Below are positions 1 through 7,229 of a DNA stretch of 64,000 nt, piece after piece (the first letter of the stretch is position 1; every line of letters begins with the position of its first letter). Both the position numbers and the translations under genes were made by a program. The stretch is from Cellulomonas shaoxiangyii (GTDB lineage Bacteria; Actinomycetota; Actinomycetes; Actinomycetales; Cellulomonadaceae): the NCBI RefSeq assembly GCF_004798685.1, contig NZ_CP039291.1, positions 310,001 to 374,000 on the forward strand, written 5' to 3'. Below the pieces are notes generated by a model. The model had not been told where the DNA came from, ran no database searches, and saw only the letters and a program-made list of their open reading frames with translations.

Positions 1-36
1 GCACGCGGCGGCGGTCGACGGGTGGCACCGGACCTC

Positions 37-74
37 CCTGGACGAGGTGGACGTGCCTGGACGAGGTGGACGTG
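37..74. repeat. 19-bp tandem duplication at the window edge
   Basis: Two exact adjacent copies of a 19-bp unit beginning CCTGGACGAGGTGG lie at 37-55 and 56-74. Because 19 is not a multiple of three, the copy shifts any reading frame crossing it: a Leu-Asp-Glu-Val-Asp reading is in frame 2 in the first copy and frame 3 in the second. The rest of 1-196 holds no gene I can support. It could be the frameshifted tail of a gene outside the window. Confidence 0.7.
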
Positions 75-196
75 CGTCAAGGATGCCCGAAAGGCCCCGC
101 CCCGCGCCGCGCGGACCCGTGCCGCGAGACCGTCGTCGAGGGGGCGTGAGGTGCCCGCCGACGCGGTCTCACGGGTCGCCGTCGGACGCCGCCCGG

Positions 197-202
197 TAGC
201 CT
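197..202 (+). promoter_or_regulatory. TAGCCT -10 box, leaderless start of the DUF5926 gene
   Basis: TAGCCT is followed by exactly six bases and then the GTG at 209, so transcription should begin at or next to the start codon. No Shine-Dalgarno sequence is visible. Confidence 0.65.
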
Positions 203-208
203 CGGCCC

Positions 209-1030
209 GTGCCCGCCAACGACACCTTCGTCCTGCGTCCCTTCGAGGGCCTGCCCGGTGAGCCCGACTGGGTCGCGCTCCGCGAGCTGGTCCCCGCCGC
301 CACCGCGACCGCCCGGACCACCGCCGAGCACGGCGCGCGCGACGTCGTCGTGACGACCGTGCTGCCCAGCTCCTGGTCCGCGCTGCACCGCGCCGACGGC
401 ACCGTGCTGCTCGCCCTGCAGACCGGGACGAGCTCGGGCGACGCGAGCCGCGACCTTGCGACCGCGCTGCTGCTCGCGCTCGACGCCGAGCCCGGCACCG
501 CGATCGAGACGATCGGCCTGCCGACGCCGGGTCCCCGCCTGCAGGACGTGCTCGACCTGTCCGTGCCGTTCGAGGTCACGGTCGAGGAGAGCTTCTCCTA
601 CTGGCTCGACCCCAGCACCGAGAAGACGCCGGAGCTCGAGGCCGCCATCGAGGAGGCCGACGCCGGCATCATCGACACCCGCAAGCTCGCCGCGGTGGAC
701 TCCGCCTACTGGTGCCGGATGGGCGCCAGGGAGTACGTGCGCTGGGCGCAGGCGGAGGACGAGCAGGTCGTGCTCGACGGCCTCGCGCGCCTGCACGGCC
801 GCCGCGAGTCCGGCTTCGACGGCGGGCGCTTCCTCGGCTACTTCCGCGCCGCCGGCCTGGTCGTGCCCGTGTGGGAGCTCGCCCGCGGGTCCGAGGCCGA
901 CGACGTCGAGGCGCCCCTCGCCGAGTTCGCGCCGCGTCTGGCCGCGGCCATGGCCGACACCGCACCGCTCGACCCGAACGCCCGCCGCGCCCGTGCCGGG
1001 CTGGTCGCGCGGCAGGTCACGCTCCGCTGA
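209..1030 (+). CDS. DUF5926 family protein
   Basis: A 273-residue soluble protein recognised as the actinobacterial DUF5926 family, whose members are often mislabelled SecA-like because of a C-terminal metal-binding tail in relatives. This copy ends in VARQVTLR and has no Cys-rich tail. It has no signal peptide or membrane segment. Mid-protein is acidic with a conserved-looking YW..MGAREYVRWA stretch around residues 170-185. No enzymatic motif is visible and no function can be assigned. It precedes a GT2 glycosyltransferase and lies near pheA and serS, a neighbourhood I recall as conserved in other actinobacteria. The GTG at 209 is chosen because of the TAGCCT box six bases upstream. Confidence 0.75.
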   Translation: MPANDTFVLRPFEGLPGEPDWVALRELVPAATATARTTAEHGARDVVVTTVLPSSWSALHRADGTVLLALQTGTSSGDASRDLATALLLALDAEPGTAIETIGLPTPGPRLQDVLDLSVPFEVTVEESFSYWLDPSTEKTPELEAAIEEADAGIIDTRKLAAVDSAYWCRMGAREYVRWAQAEDEQVVLDGLARLHGRRESGFDGGRFLGYFRAAGLVVPVWELARGSEADDVEAPLAEFAPRLAAAMADTAPLDPNARRARAGLVARQVTLR

Positions 1031-1123
1031 ATCGTGCGCGACCTGCGCGTCCGTCCGGGTGGCGGCGGGGTCGCACGGCTCGGACGGGGCGTGGTCGTGA
1101 GGCGGCCGCGCCCCGTTCGTCGC

Positions 1124-1129
1124 TAGGGT
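1124..1129 (+). promoter_or_regulatory. TAGGGT -10 box of the GT2 gene
   Basis: TAGGGT with a seven-base gap points to GTG 1137 rather than GTG 1128 as the start, since 1128 overlaps the box itself. Confidence 0.55.
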
Positions 1130-1136
1130 GGGAGCC

Positions 1137-1958
1137 GTGACACCCACGGGGAGCGAGGCCGGCCGCAGCCAGGAGAAGGCCGTCGAGAGCCGCCCCCGCG
1201 GGCCCCGGCAGCGTCAGCGCGTCGCCGTGATCATCCCGGCGAAGGACGAGTCCCGGCGCATCGCCGCGACCGTCCGCTCCGCGCGCGCCATCCCGCACGT
1301 CGACCTCGTCCTCGTGGTCGACGACGGGTCGGAGGACAACACGCAGCACGTCGCGCGTGAGGCCGGTGCGGTCGTCGTGCGGCACTCCCACAACCGCGGC
1401 AAGGCGGCCGCCATGGAGACGGGCGCCGCGGTCGTCGCGATGCGCGACGCGCCGGACCGCCTGCCCCGCATGCTCCTCTTCATCGACGGCGACCTCGGCG
1501 ACACGGCCGTCAACACCGCGCCGCTGGTCGCGCCCGTCCTCGACGGCGTCACGGACCTCACGATCGCCCTGCTGCCGCCGCAGCCCGGTGCCGGCGGCCG
1601 CGGGCTCGTCGTCGGCGCCGCGCGCCGGGCGATCGTCTCGATGACGGGGTGGACGCCGACGCAGCCGCTGTCCGGCATGCGGTGCCTCACGCGCGCGGCG
1701 TTCGAGGCGGCGACGCCGCTCGCCCGCGGGTGGGGCGTCGAGGTCGGCATGACCATCGACCTGCTGCGGCAGGGCTACCGCGTGCTCGAGGTGCCCTGCG
1801 ACCTGCGGCACCGTCCGTCCGGCACGGACCTCAAGGGCCAGCTGCACCGGGCCGCGCAGTACCGCGACGTGCAGATCGCGGTCAACGCCCGCCGCGCGCG
1901 CTCGGCGGCGTCGTCGGTGCGTCGGACGCTGACGCCGGGGGAGCGCCCGGTCCGCTGA
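1137..1958 (+). CDS. family 2 glycosyltransferase
   Basis: A cytoplasmic GT-A fold sugar transferase of 273 residues. The N-terminal Rossmann-like part carries IIPAKDES at about residues 32-39, the nucleotide-sugar binding VVDDGSEDN at about 60-68, and an FIDGDL metal site at about 115-120 that plays the DXD role. A LSGMRCL segment and a WGVEVGM stretch follow, as in GT2 enzymes that transfer glucose or mannose to lipid carriers or small acceptors. No transmembrane tail is present. Donor and acceptor cannot be told from sequence; glucosyl-3-phosphoglycerate synthase-like or polyprenyl-phosphate transferases are possible. Its last 77 bases overlap, tail to tail, the end of the gene on the other strand. 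Confidence 0.8.
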   Translation: MTPTGSEAGRSQEKAVESRPRGPRQRQRVAVIIPAKDESRRIAATVRSARAIPHVDLVLVVDDGSEDNTQHVAREAGAVVVRHSHNRGKAAAMETGAAVVAMRDAPDRLPRMLLFIDGDLGDTAVNTAPLVAPVLDGVTDLTIALLPPQPGAGGRGLVVGAARRAIVSMTGWTPTQPLSGMRCLTRAAFEAATPLARGWGVEVGMTIDLLRQGYRVLEVPCDLRHRPSGTDLKGQLHRAAQYRDVQIAVNARRARSAASSVRRTLTPGERPVR

Positions 1959-4374
1959 CCGTCGGCCGGTCCGCGGCCGCACCGTCCCGCCCGGCCGCGT
2001 CGCCGTCCGCGTGGTCGCCGTGCGCGTGGGCGCCGTCGGTCGCGTCCGTCCCCGGCCCGGGGCCGACGCCCGGCGCGTCGTCCGCCGGGTGCGCGAGCCG
2101 CCACTGCGCGGCGGCCGCGACGAGGCACGGCACGGCGACGGCGATGCCCGTGGCCAGCACGACGATGCCCGAGTCGTTCATGAGGAACCCGATGGTCAGC
2201 GCGACGCCGCTGGCGGCGACGGCCGGGCGCAGCAGCGGGACGGCGCTCTGCAGCCCCGCGAGCGGCGAGCCCTCGCCCATGAGCGCGCCCCGCCGGGGTC
2301 GCGGCCCGGCGAGCACGAGCCACGTCAGGGCCACGCCGCCGATCGCGAGGACGAGGTAGCGCCACGACGCGAGCACGCGCAGGTTCACCGAGAGCTTGCG
2401 CCACACGACGTCCCACAGGCCGCCGTCGAGCACGGTGGCGAAGAACCGGCCCAGGTGCGTGCGGTCGGCGGGCGCGCGCAGCCAGTCGAGGAACGCGAAG
2501 CCCAGCACGAGCGCACCGCCCACCACGCCGACGAGCAGCACGACCTTCCAGGACACCCGCCGCCCGCTCACGGCGACGGCGAGCATCGCGAAGGCCACGA
2601 GGATCGCGACCGGCCCGCCGAAGTCGGCGCCCCACTGCGGCGCCCCGTCGACGACGGCGAGCACGAGCCCGAGCAGGACCACGAACGCGACCGCGGCGCG
2701 GCGGCGGCCCGCACGCAGGAGGGCGTCGGCGACGACGACGGCGACGAGCACACCGGCGGCCGTGATCAGGGCGAACGCCTGGTTGCTCATGCCGTAGAAC
2801 CGGGCCGCCATGATGCGCTGCGCACCCATCGGCGCGTCGATCACCAGCGGCGAGCCGACGAGCGCGTCGACGACGAGCGTCACGACGGTCACGCCCGCGA
2901 CCACGCCGGCCGGCCCGAGGACGTGCCGCCGCCACGGCCCCGCGAGCGCCGCCGCGGTGACCACCGCGATGATGCCGAGCAGCGTCCACCAGAACGCCGT
3001 GACCGGCCGATCCGAGCGCCACCAGGGCACGAGCCCGACGAGGAACGACGCGACGGGTGCCGCCCCCAGGGCGAGCGCGGCCACCTGCAGCACCCGCAGC
3101 GCGGGGCTCAGCGCGCGGCCGTCGGCCCGTCCCCGGCGCGTCAGCACCACGGCGGCGGCGAGGAACAACGCCGCCTGCGCGAGCACCAGCCGTGCCGAGA
3201 ACGACCCCGACACGCGCGTGACGGCCGACGCCTCCTGCTGCGCGTCGAGCAGCGCCGCCACGCGGGCCCCGCCCGTCGCGGGCCCGGGGACGGGCCGGAT
3301 CTCGGCCCCCGGCAGCGCGGGCGCGTCGTCGAGCAGCCCGAGCAGGGCCAGCAGCGTCGGCGTGACGTCCGTGGTCTGCACGACGCCCGCCTGCCGGGTC
3401 GACCCGGAGGTCAGCAGGCTCTCCCCGAAGGCCGGCTCGGTCTCGCGCGGGCCGACGGCGGCGGCGACCTGCAGCGCCACGCGCCCCGAGTCGGCCAGCG
3501 AGACGACGAGCACGGTCGCGTCGCGGCCGGCCAGCGCATCGAGCACGGCGCCGACCCGGGCGTCCACCGTCACGGCCTGCTGCGCGCGCGACGGCTCGAC
3601 GATCGACTCGGACCCCGGCAGGTCGGACCCCTCGGGGGCGTCGCCGAGCGGCACCTCGTCCTCGTCCTCCTCGCCGGTGGCCGGGTTCCCTGACGGGTCG
3701 GCCGACGGCAGGCGCGGCGCGGTGCCGTAGCCGGGGTCGCGGATCTGGCCCGCGTCGACGACGAGCAGGTCGGCGCCGGCCGCGTCACGCACGAGGCGCC
3801 CGAGCGCGGTCGTCGACGTGGGGCTCCGCACGTGCTCGCCGACGGGTACGCCCCGCGGGTCGGCCAGCGCGATCGCCGCGCCCGGGCCGATGCCGACGGC
3901 CGTCGCGCCGGCCTCCGCGAGGATGCGTCCCAGCGTGCCGGGGCGGGCGCCGTAGGACTCGGCGTTCGCGGAGGCGAGGAAGTCGTCCCAGCCGGGGACG
4001 GTGCCGTCCTCGCCCGGCGCGCGCAGGCTGCGGCACGTGCGGTCGTCCACCGTGAGGTCGGCGGCGCGGGCACCGGCGGACACGGCGAGCCAGCCGTCGG
4101 CGGGGCACGAGCGCGTCGCCACGGAGCGCGCCGCCACGGCGCCGACCGACCCGTCGCGGGAGAGCTCCCAGAGCGCCGGCGTCGTCAACGAGCCGACGTC
4201 GTCCCAGCGCAGGCCCGTGACACCCACGAGCACGACGGGCCCGGGCACCGGCGTCTCCAGCGCGCTCGCGGCGGGTCCGGGTGCGGCCGCGGCCGGTGCG
4301 ACGACGCCCACGCCGAGCACGGCCGTGAGCACGGCCAGCAGGACGGGGACGACGGCGCGCAGGGACCGGGGCAC
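1882..4374 (-). CDS. membrane protein with exported alkaline-phosphatase-like domain
   Basis: An 830-residue protein. Residues 1-31 form a signal or anchor sequence ending in APAAAAP. The next roughly 330 residues read as an extracellular alkaline-phosphatase/sulfatase-type fold (VVLVGVTGLRWDDV near the start, LLVVDAG, VLVVSLADSG, then a QTTDVTPTLLALLGL stretch), though a full metal-site set is not evident. About ten hydrophobic segments follow from about residue 385 to 760, and a Pro/Asp-rich cytoplasmic tail closes the protein. The family is an uncharacterised conserved actinobacterial one; a role in envelope glycan or lipid chemistry is inference. The open frame continues upstream to 5754, but GTG 4374 is chosen because TACCCT lies six bases before it and the signal peptide starts there. 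Confidence 0.7.
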   Translation of the reverse strand: MPRSLRAVVPVLLAVLTAVLGVGVVAPAAAAPGPAASALETPVPGPVVLVGVTGLRWDDVGSLTTPALWELSRDGSVGAVAARSVATRSCPADGWLAVSAGARAADLTVDDRTCRSLRAPGEDGTVPGWDDFLASANAESYGARPGTLGRILAEAGATAVGIGPGAAIALADPRGVPVGEHVRSPTSTTALGRLVRDAAGADLLVVDAGQIRDPGYGTAPRLPSADPSGNPATGEEDEDEVPLGDAPEGSDLPGSESIVEPSRAQQAVTVDARVGAVLDALAGRDATVLVVSLADSGRVALQVAAAVGPRETEPAFGESLLTSGSTRQAGVVQTTDVTPTLLALLGLLDDAPALPGAEIRPVPGPATGGARVAALLDAQQEASAVTRVSGSFSARLVLAQAALFLAAAVVLTRRGRADGRALSPALRVLQVAALALGAAPVASFLVGLVPWWRSDRPVTAFWWTLLGIIAVVTAAALAGPWRRHVLGPAGVVAGVTVVTLVVDALVGSPLVIDAPMGAQRIMAARFYGMSNQAFALITAAGVLVAVVVADALLRAGRRRAAVAFVVLLGLVLAVVDGAPQWGADFGGPVAILVAFAMLAVAVSGRRVSWKVVLLVGVVGGALVLGFAFLDWLRAPADRTHLGRFFATVLDGGLWDVVWRKLSVNLRVLASWRYLVLAIGGVALTWLVLAGPRPRRGALMGEGSPLAGLQSAVPLLRPAVAASGVALTIGFLMNDSGIVVLATGIAVAVPCLVAAAAQWRLAHPADDAPGVGPGPGTDATDGAHAHGDHADGDAAGRDGAAADRPTVSGPGAPPASASDAPTTPPSARGGR

Positions 4375-4380
4375 CGCCTC

Positions 4381-4386
4381 AGGGTA
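4381..4386 (-). promoter_or_regulatory. TACCCT -10 box of the phosphatase-fold membrane protein
   Basis: Read on the minus strand, TACCCT is separated by six bases from GTG 4374. It rules out the far longer upstream extension of the reading frame. Confidence 0.6.
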
Positions 4387-4512
4387 CGTGCGCGGACTAC
4401 GCTCGGCGGGGCCGCACGGGCGGCCACGGGCCGCGGTGCGCCCCGTCGCGGCGCCGGTCCGGCACCCGCGGCGGTCGGCGTGCCGAGCCCGCCGCGAGCA
4501 GCAGGAGGGTCG

Positions 4513-5469
4513 ATGGGCGTGCCGCGCTACGCGTACCTCGGACCGGCCGGGACGTTCACCGAGGAGGCGCTGCGGCGGGTCGCGTCGCCGGACGAGGCCG
4601 AGTACCTGCCGCAGACCGACGTGGGGTCGGCCATCGCGGCGGTGCGCTCGGGCGCGGCGGACTACGCCGTCGTCGCGATCGAGTCGACCGTCGAGGGCGG
4701 CGTCACCGCGACGCTCGACGCGCTCGCCACGGGTGTGCCGCTCGTCGTGCTGCGCGAGGTGCTCGTACCGGTGCAGTTCACGCTCGTCGCCGCGCCGGGC
4801 ACGCGCCTCGAGGACGTCGCGCGCGTCAGTGCGCACCCGCACGCGTGGGTGCAGTGCCGCCGCTGGGTCGCGGCGCACCTGCCCCGCGCCGTGCACGTGC
4901 CCGCGACCAGCAACACCGCGCCCGCGGCGCTGCTCGTCGAGGCGCTCGCCGCCGGTGACGCCGGCACGCTGCCGTTCGACGCCGCACTGGTGCCGCCGGG
5001 GGCGGTGGCCACCTACGGCCTCGCGCCGCTCGCGGACAGCGTGGCCGACAACGCGTCGGCCCTCACGCGCTTCGTCGTCGTCGGACCGCCGGGCGAGGTC
5101 CCGCCGCGTACCGGCGCCGACAAGACGAGCCTCGTCGTGCACCTGCCCGACAACGAGGCCGGTGCGCTGCTCGCGATGCTCGAGCAGTTCGCCGTGCGGG
5201 GGGTGAACCTGTCCCGCATCGAGTCCCGCCCGATCGGCGACGCGCTCGGCCGCTACTCCTTCTCCATCGACGCCGAGGGCCACATCACCGACGAGCGCAT
5301 GGGCGAGGCGATCATGGGCCTGCACCGGCGCTGCCCCTACGTGCGCTTCCTCGGCTCCTACCCCCGGGCCGACGCCGTCGCGCCGACCGTGCACGTGGGC
5401 ACCGCCGACGCGGACTTCGTCGAGGCACGGGCGTGGCTGGCCCGCCTCCGCGCGGGCGACGCCTCCTGA
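4513..5469 (+). CDS. pheA: prephenate dehydratase
   Basis: Converts prephenate to phenylpyruvate in phenylalanine synthesis. The 318-residue protein has the PDT catalytic domain at residues 5-190, opening with YLGPAGTFTEEAL and containing the catalytic TRF triplet at 185-187. A C-terminal ACT domain at about 205-290 carries the phenylalanine-binding ESRPIGDALGRY motif at 237-248, so feedback inhibition by phenylalanine is expected. It has no chorismate mutase domain, as usual in actinobacteria. The ATG at 4513 is preceded by a good GGAGG at 4504-4508. It diverges from the membrane protein at 4374. A 36-residue tail follows the ACT domain. Confidence 0.95.
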   Translation: MGVPRYAYLGPAGTFTEEALRRVASPDEAEYLPQTDVGSAIAAVRSGAADYAVVAIESTVEGGVTATLDALATGVPLVVLREVLVPVQFTLVAAPGTRLEDVARVSAHPHAWVQCRRWVAAHLPRAVHVPATSNTAPAALLVEALAAGDAGTLPFDAALVPPGAVATYGLAPLADSVADNASALTRFVVVGPPGEVPPRTGADKTSLVVHLPDNEAGALLAMLEQFAVRGVNLSRIESRPIGDALGRYSFSIDAEGHITDERMGEAIMGLHRRCPYVRFLGSYPRADAVAPTVHVGTADADFVEARAWLARLRAGDAS

Positions 5470-5543
5470 CACCGGCCCCGCCGCCCCGCCCCGCGACCTC
5501 GCTCGCCGCCCCCGCCCCGCCCCCGCCCCACGTTCGCCGTGAA

Positions 5544-5591
5544 GGCAACCTGGTGACCGGTGCGACGCCCGAGACCGCGCGCGAGGTTGCC
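5544..5591 (+). terminator. long-loop inverted repeat downstream of pheA
   Basis: GGCAACCT at 5544-5551 is an exact reverse complement of AGGTTGCC at 5584-5591, with a 32-base loop. It may end the pheA transcript or be a protein-binding site; the long loop makes termination uncertain. Confidence 0.3.
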
Positions 5592-5593
5592 CT

Positions 5594-5645
5594 CGCGGTG
5601 GCGGTGGCGGTCGCGGTGGCGGTGGCGGTCGCGGTCGCGGTGGCG
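5594..5645 (+). repeat. GCGGTS hexanucleotide tandem repeat
   Basis: About eight head-to-tail copies of GCGGTG or GCGGTC lie just upstream of the riboswitch promoter. No protein is supported here. The tract is prone to slippage and could change the spacing upstream of the promoter. Confidence 0.75.
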
Positions 5646-5678
5646 TGGACGCGTCCGTGCGTCCGCCGGGGGCGTCGC

Positions 5679-5684
5679 TAGCAT
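5679..5684 (+). promoter_or_regulatory. TAGCAT -10 box of the TPP riboswitch transcript
   Basis: TAGCAT sits about ten bases before the first conserved riboswitch bases, putting the likely RNA start near 5691. No good -35 box is seen. Confidence 0.5.
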
Positions 5685-5693
5685 CGCCGCGAC

Positions 5694-5784
5694 CACACGG
5701 GAGCCCGCACCAGCGGGCTGAGAGGACGGCTGACGGGCCGTCGACCGTTCGCACCTGTCCGGATCATGCCGGCGTAGGGAGTGC
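5694..5784 (+). ncRNA. TPP riboswitch (THI element)
   Basis: The RNA shows both diagnostic halves of the thiamine pyrophosphate aptamer. GCCCGC/GCGGGC forms one stem and is followed by the CTGAGAGG box at 5718-5725. A variable arm follows, then ACCTGTCCGGATCATGCC and GGCGTAGGGA at 5752-5780. The closing P1 stem is short (CAC/GTG). The start codon at 5786 lies five bases past the aptamer, and the only Shine-Dalgarno candidate, GGGAG at 5777-5781, is made partly from the conserved GTAGGGA end. Ligand binding should therefore hide the ribosome site directly; no separate expression platform or terminator is present. Confidence 0.93.
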
Positions 5785-5785
5785 C

Positions 5786-7165
5786 ATGCCTGACGTGCGT
5801 CCCGTCCTGCCCACCCCCGGTGCCGAGGCACCGTCCGACGGCGCCCGGCCGCCCCGCCGCGGCCCCGACCACCCCACCCGAGCGGCCGCCGACCCCGCCC
5901 GCGCGGCCGTGCGCGGCGGCGTGCTCGGCAACTACGTCGACCAGTTCGACATCTTCCTGCCCGTCCTGGCGCTGGCTCCCGTGGCCGCAGAGCTCTACGG
6001 CACGCGGGCAGTCGTCACCTACGCGGGCCTGGTGTTCGTCGCGACGCTCGTCGGGCGTCCGCTCGGGGCGGCGGTCCTCGGCTCGCTGGCCGACCGGGTC
6101 GGACGGGCGGTCGTCGCGCGGGCCAGCATGCTCGGCCTGGCGGTGACGACGCTGCTCATCGCGGCGCTGCCGGTGGCGGCGATGACGCACGAGGCGGTGC
6201 TGCTCGCGGTCGTCGTGCTGCGGTTCGTCAGCGGCGTGCTGATCGGCGGCGGGTACACCTCGGCGGTGCCGCTCGCGATCGAGTGGACGGCGCCGCGCCG
6301 GCGCGGGCTCGTCAGCGGGGTCGTCATGGCGATGTCGCCCGCGGCCAACGCGACGATCGCCGCGCTCGTGCTCGTGCTGCTGGGCACGCTGGGACCGGAC
6401 GGGTACGCGGCGTGGGGGTGGCGCGTGCCGTTCGTCGTGGGCGCGGCCCTCGCGTTCGTCGCGGTCGGGCACTTCCGCCGGCACGTGCGGGACACGCCGG
6501 AGCGCGCGGCGGCCGCGCCGGCCGGGCGTCCCCTGACGACCGTGCTGGTCGGCGCGGAGCGGCACCGCCTGTGGCGGCTCATGGTGCTCATGACGGGCCT
6601 GTGGCTCTTCACCAACCTGGCCGTCGCGGTGGTGACGTCCCAGCTGGGGGTCGTCGCGGGGCTCGACGGCGCCGCCGTCACGCGCACCATGCTCGTCGCG
6701 ACGGCCGTGTCGGCGGCGGCGATGGTCGCGAGCGGGCACGCCTCGACCCGCGCGGGCCGGCGGCGGTACCTGACCGCGTTCGGCGCGGCCGCGGCCGTGC
6801 TCGCACCGGCGAGCTACCTCGCCGGGTTCGCAGGCCCCGCGTCGCCGGCGGCGCTCGTCGCGCTCGTCACCGTGCTGCAGGTCGTCACGGTGTCGGCGTA
6901 CGGGCCGATCGGCGCGTACCTGGCCGAGCGCTTCCCGCCCGCGGTCCGCTCGAGCGGGTACGGCACGGCCTACAGCCTGTCGATCGTGCTGCCGGCCCTG
7001 TACCCGTTCTGGCTGCCGCCGCTGCAGCGGGCGTTCGGCGACGTCGCCCCCGTGGCGGCCCTGCTCGCGGTGGCGGGCGTGCTCGTCGCGGTGGGCGCGG
7101 CCACGTCGCCGGGGGAGGCGATGACCGAGGGGCCGGCGGCGCCGGCGACGCCCGCCGGCGCGTGA
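5786..7165 (+). CDS. MFS transporter under TPP control, candidate thiamine/precursor importer
   Basis: A 459-residue major facilitator protein with about twelve membrane segments after a Pro/Arg-rich cytoplasmic N-terminus of about 45 residues. The first helix region LGNYVDQFDIFLPVLAL and the loop 2-3 motif GSLADRVGRA at about residues 95-104 resemble the metabolite:H+ symporter branch (ProP/ShiA-like). The TPP riboswitch immediately upstream implies import of thiamine, HMP, thiazole or a related compound; that substrate is inferred from regulation only. The frame is open back to 5645, but that region lies before and inside the riboswitch, so ATG 5786 is the start. It is monocistronic, with a strong hairpin after the stop. 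Confidence 0.85.
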   Translation: MPDVRPVLPTPGAEAPSDGARPPRRGPDHPTRAAADPARAAVRGGVLGNYVDQFDIFLPVLALAPVAAELYGTRAVVTYAGLVFVATLVGRPLGAAVLGSLADRVGRAVVARASMLGLAVTTLLIAALPVAAMTHEAVLLAVVVLRFVSGVLIGGGYTSAVPLAIEWTAPRRRGLVSGVVMAMSPAANATIAALVLVLLGTLGPDGYAAWGWRVPFVVGAALAFVAVGHFRRHVRDTPERAAAAPAGRPLTTVLVGAERHRLWRLMVLMTGLWLFTNLAVAVVTSQLGVVAGLDGAAVTRTMLVATAVSAAAMVASGHASTRAGRRRYLTAFGAAAAVLAPASYLAGFAGPASPAALVALVTVLQVVTVSAYGPIGAYLAERFPPAVRSSGYGTAYSLSIVLPALYPFWLPPLQRAFGDVAPVAALLAVAGVLVAVGAATSPGEAMTEGPAAPATPAGA

Positions 7166-7171
7166 CGAGCC

Positions 7172-7200
7172 CGGCGCCCCGGCCCGCGGGCCGGGTGCCG
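7172..7200. terminator. bidirectional hairpin between MFS and lipid kinase genes
   Basis: CCCGGCCC at 7178-7185 pairs with GGGCCGGG at 7188-7195, and the stem can extend outward through CGGCG/TGCCG. It lies between two convergent genes. No T-run follows on either strand. Confidence 0.6.
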
Positions 7201-7229
7201 GTCGTCGGCGAGGACCGGTGCCGCAGCCG

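Noticed and set aside
2011..3693. 560-codon plus-strand frame opposite the membrane protein
   Set aside because: His/Arg/Asp-rich composition typical of antisense readings, no start signals, and the opposite strand encodes membrane helices.
5433..5681. 82-codon frame with Val-Ala repeats upstream of the riboswitch
   Set aside because: It arises from the GCGGTS repeat tract, overlaps the end of pheA and the riboswitch promoter, and has no ribosome site.
4375..5754. Upstream 460-codon extension of the phosphatase-fold membrane protein
   Set aside because: It lies antisense to pheA and the riboswitch, is low-complexity, and precedes both a clear signal peptide and a TACCCT-N6-GTG start.
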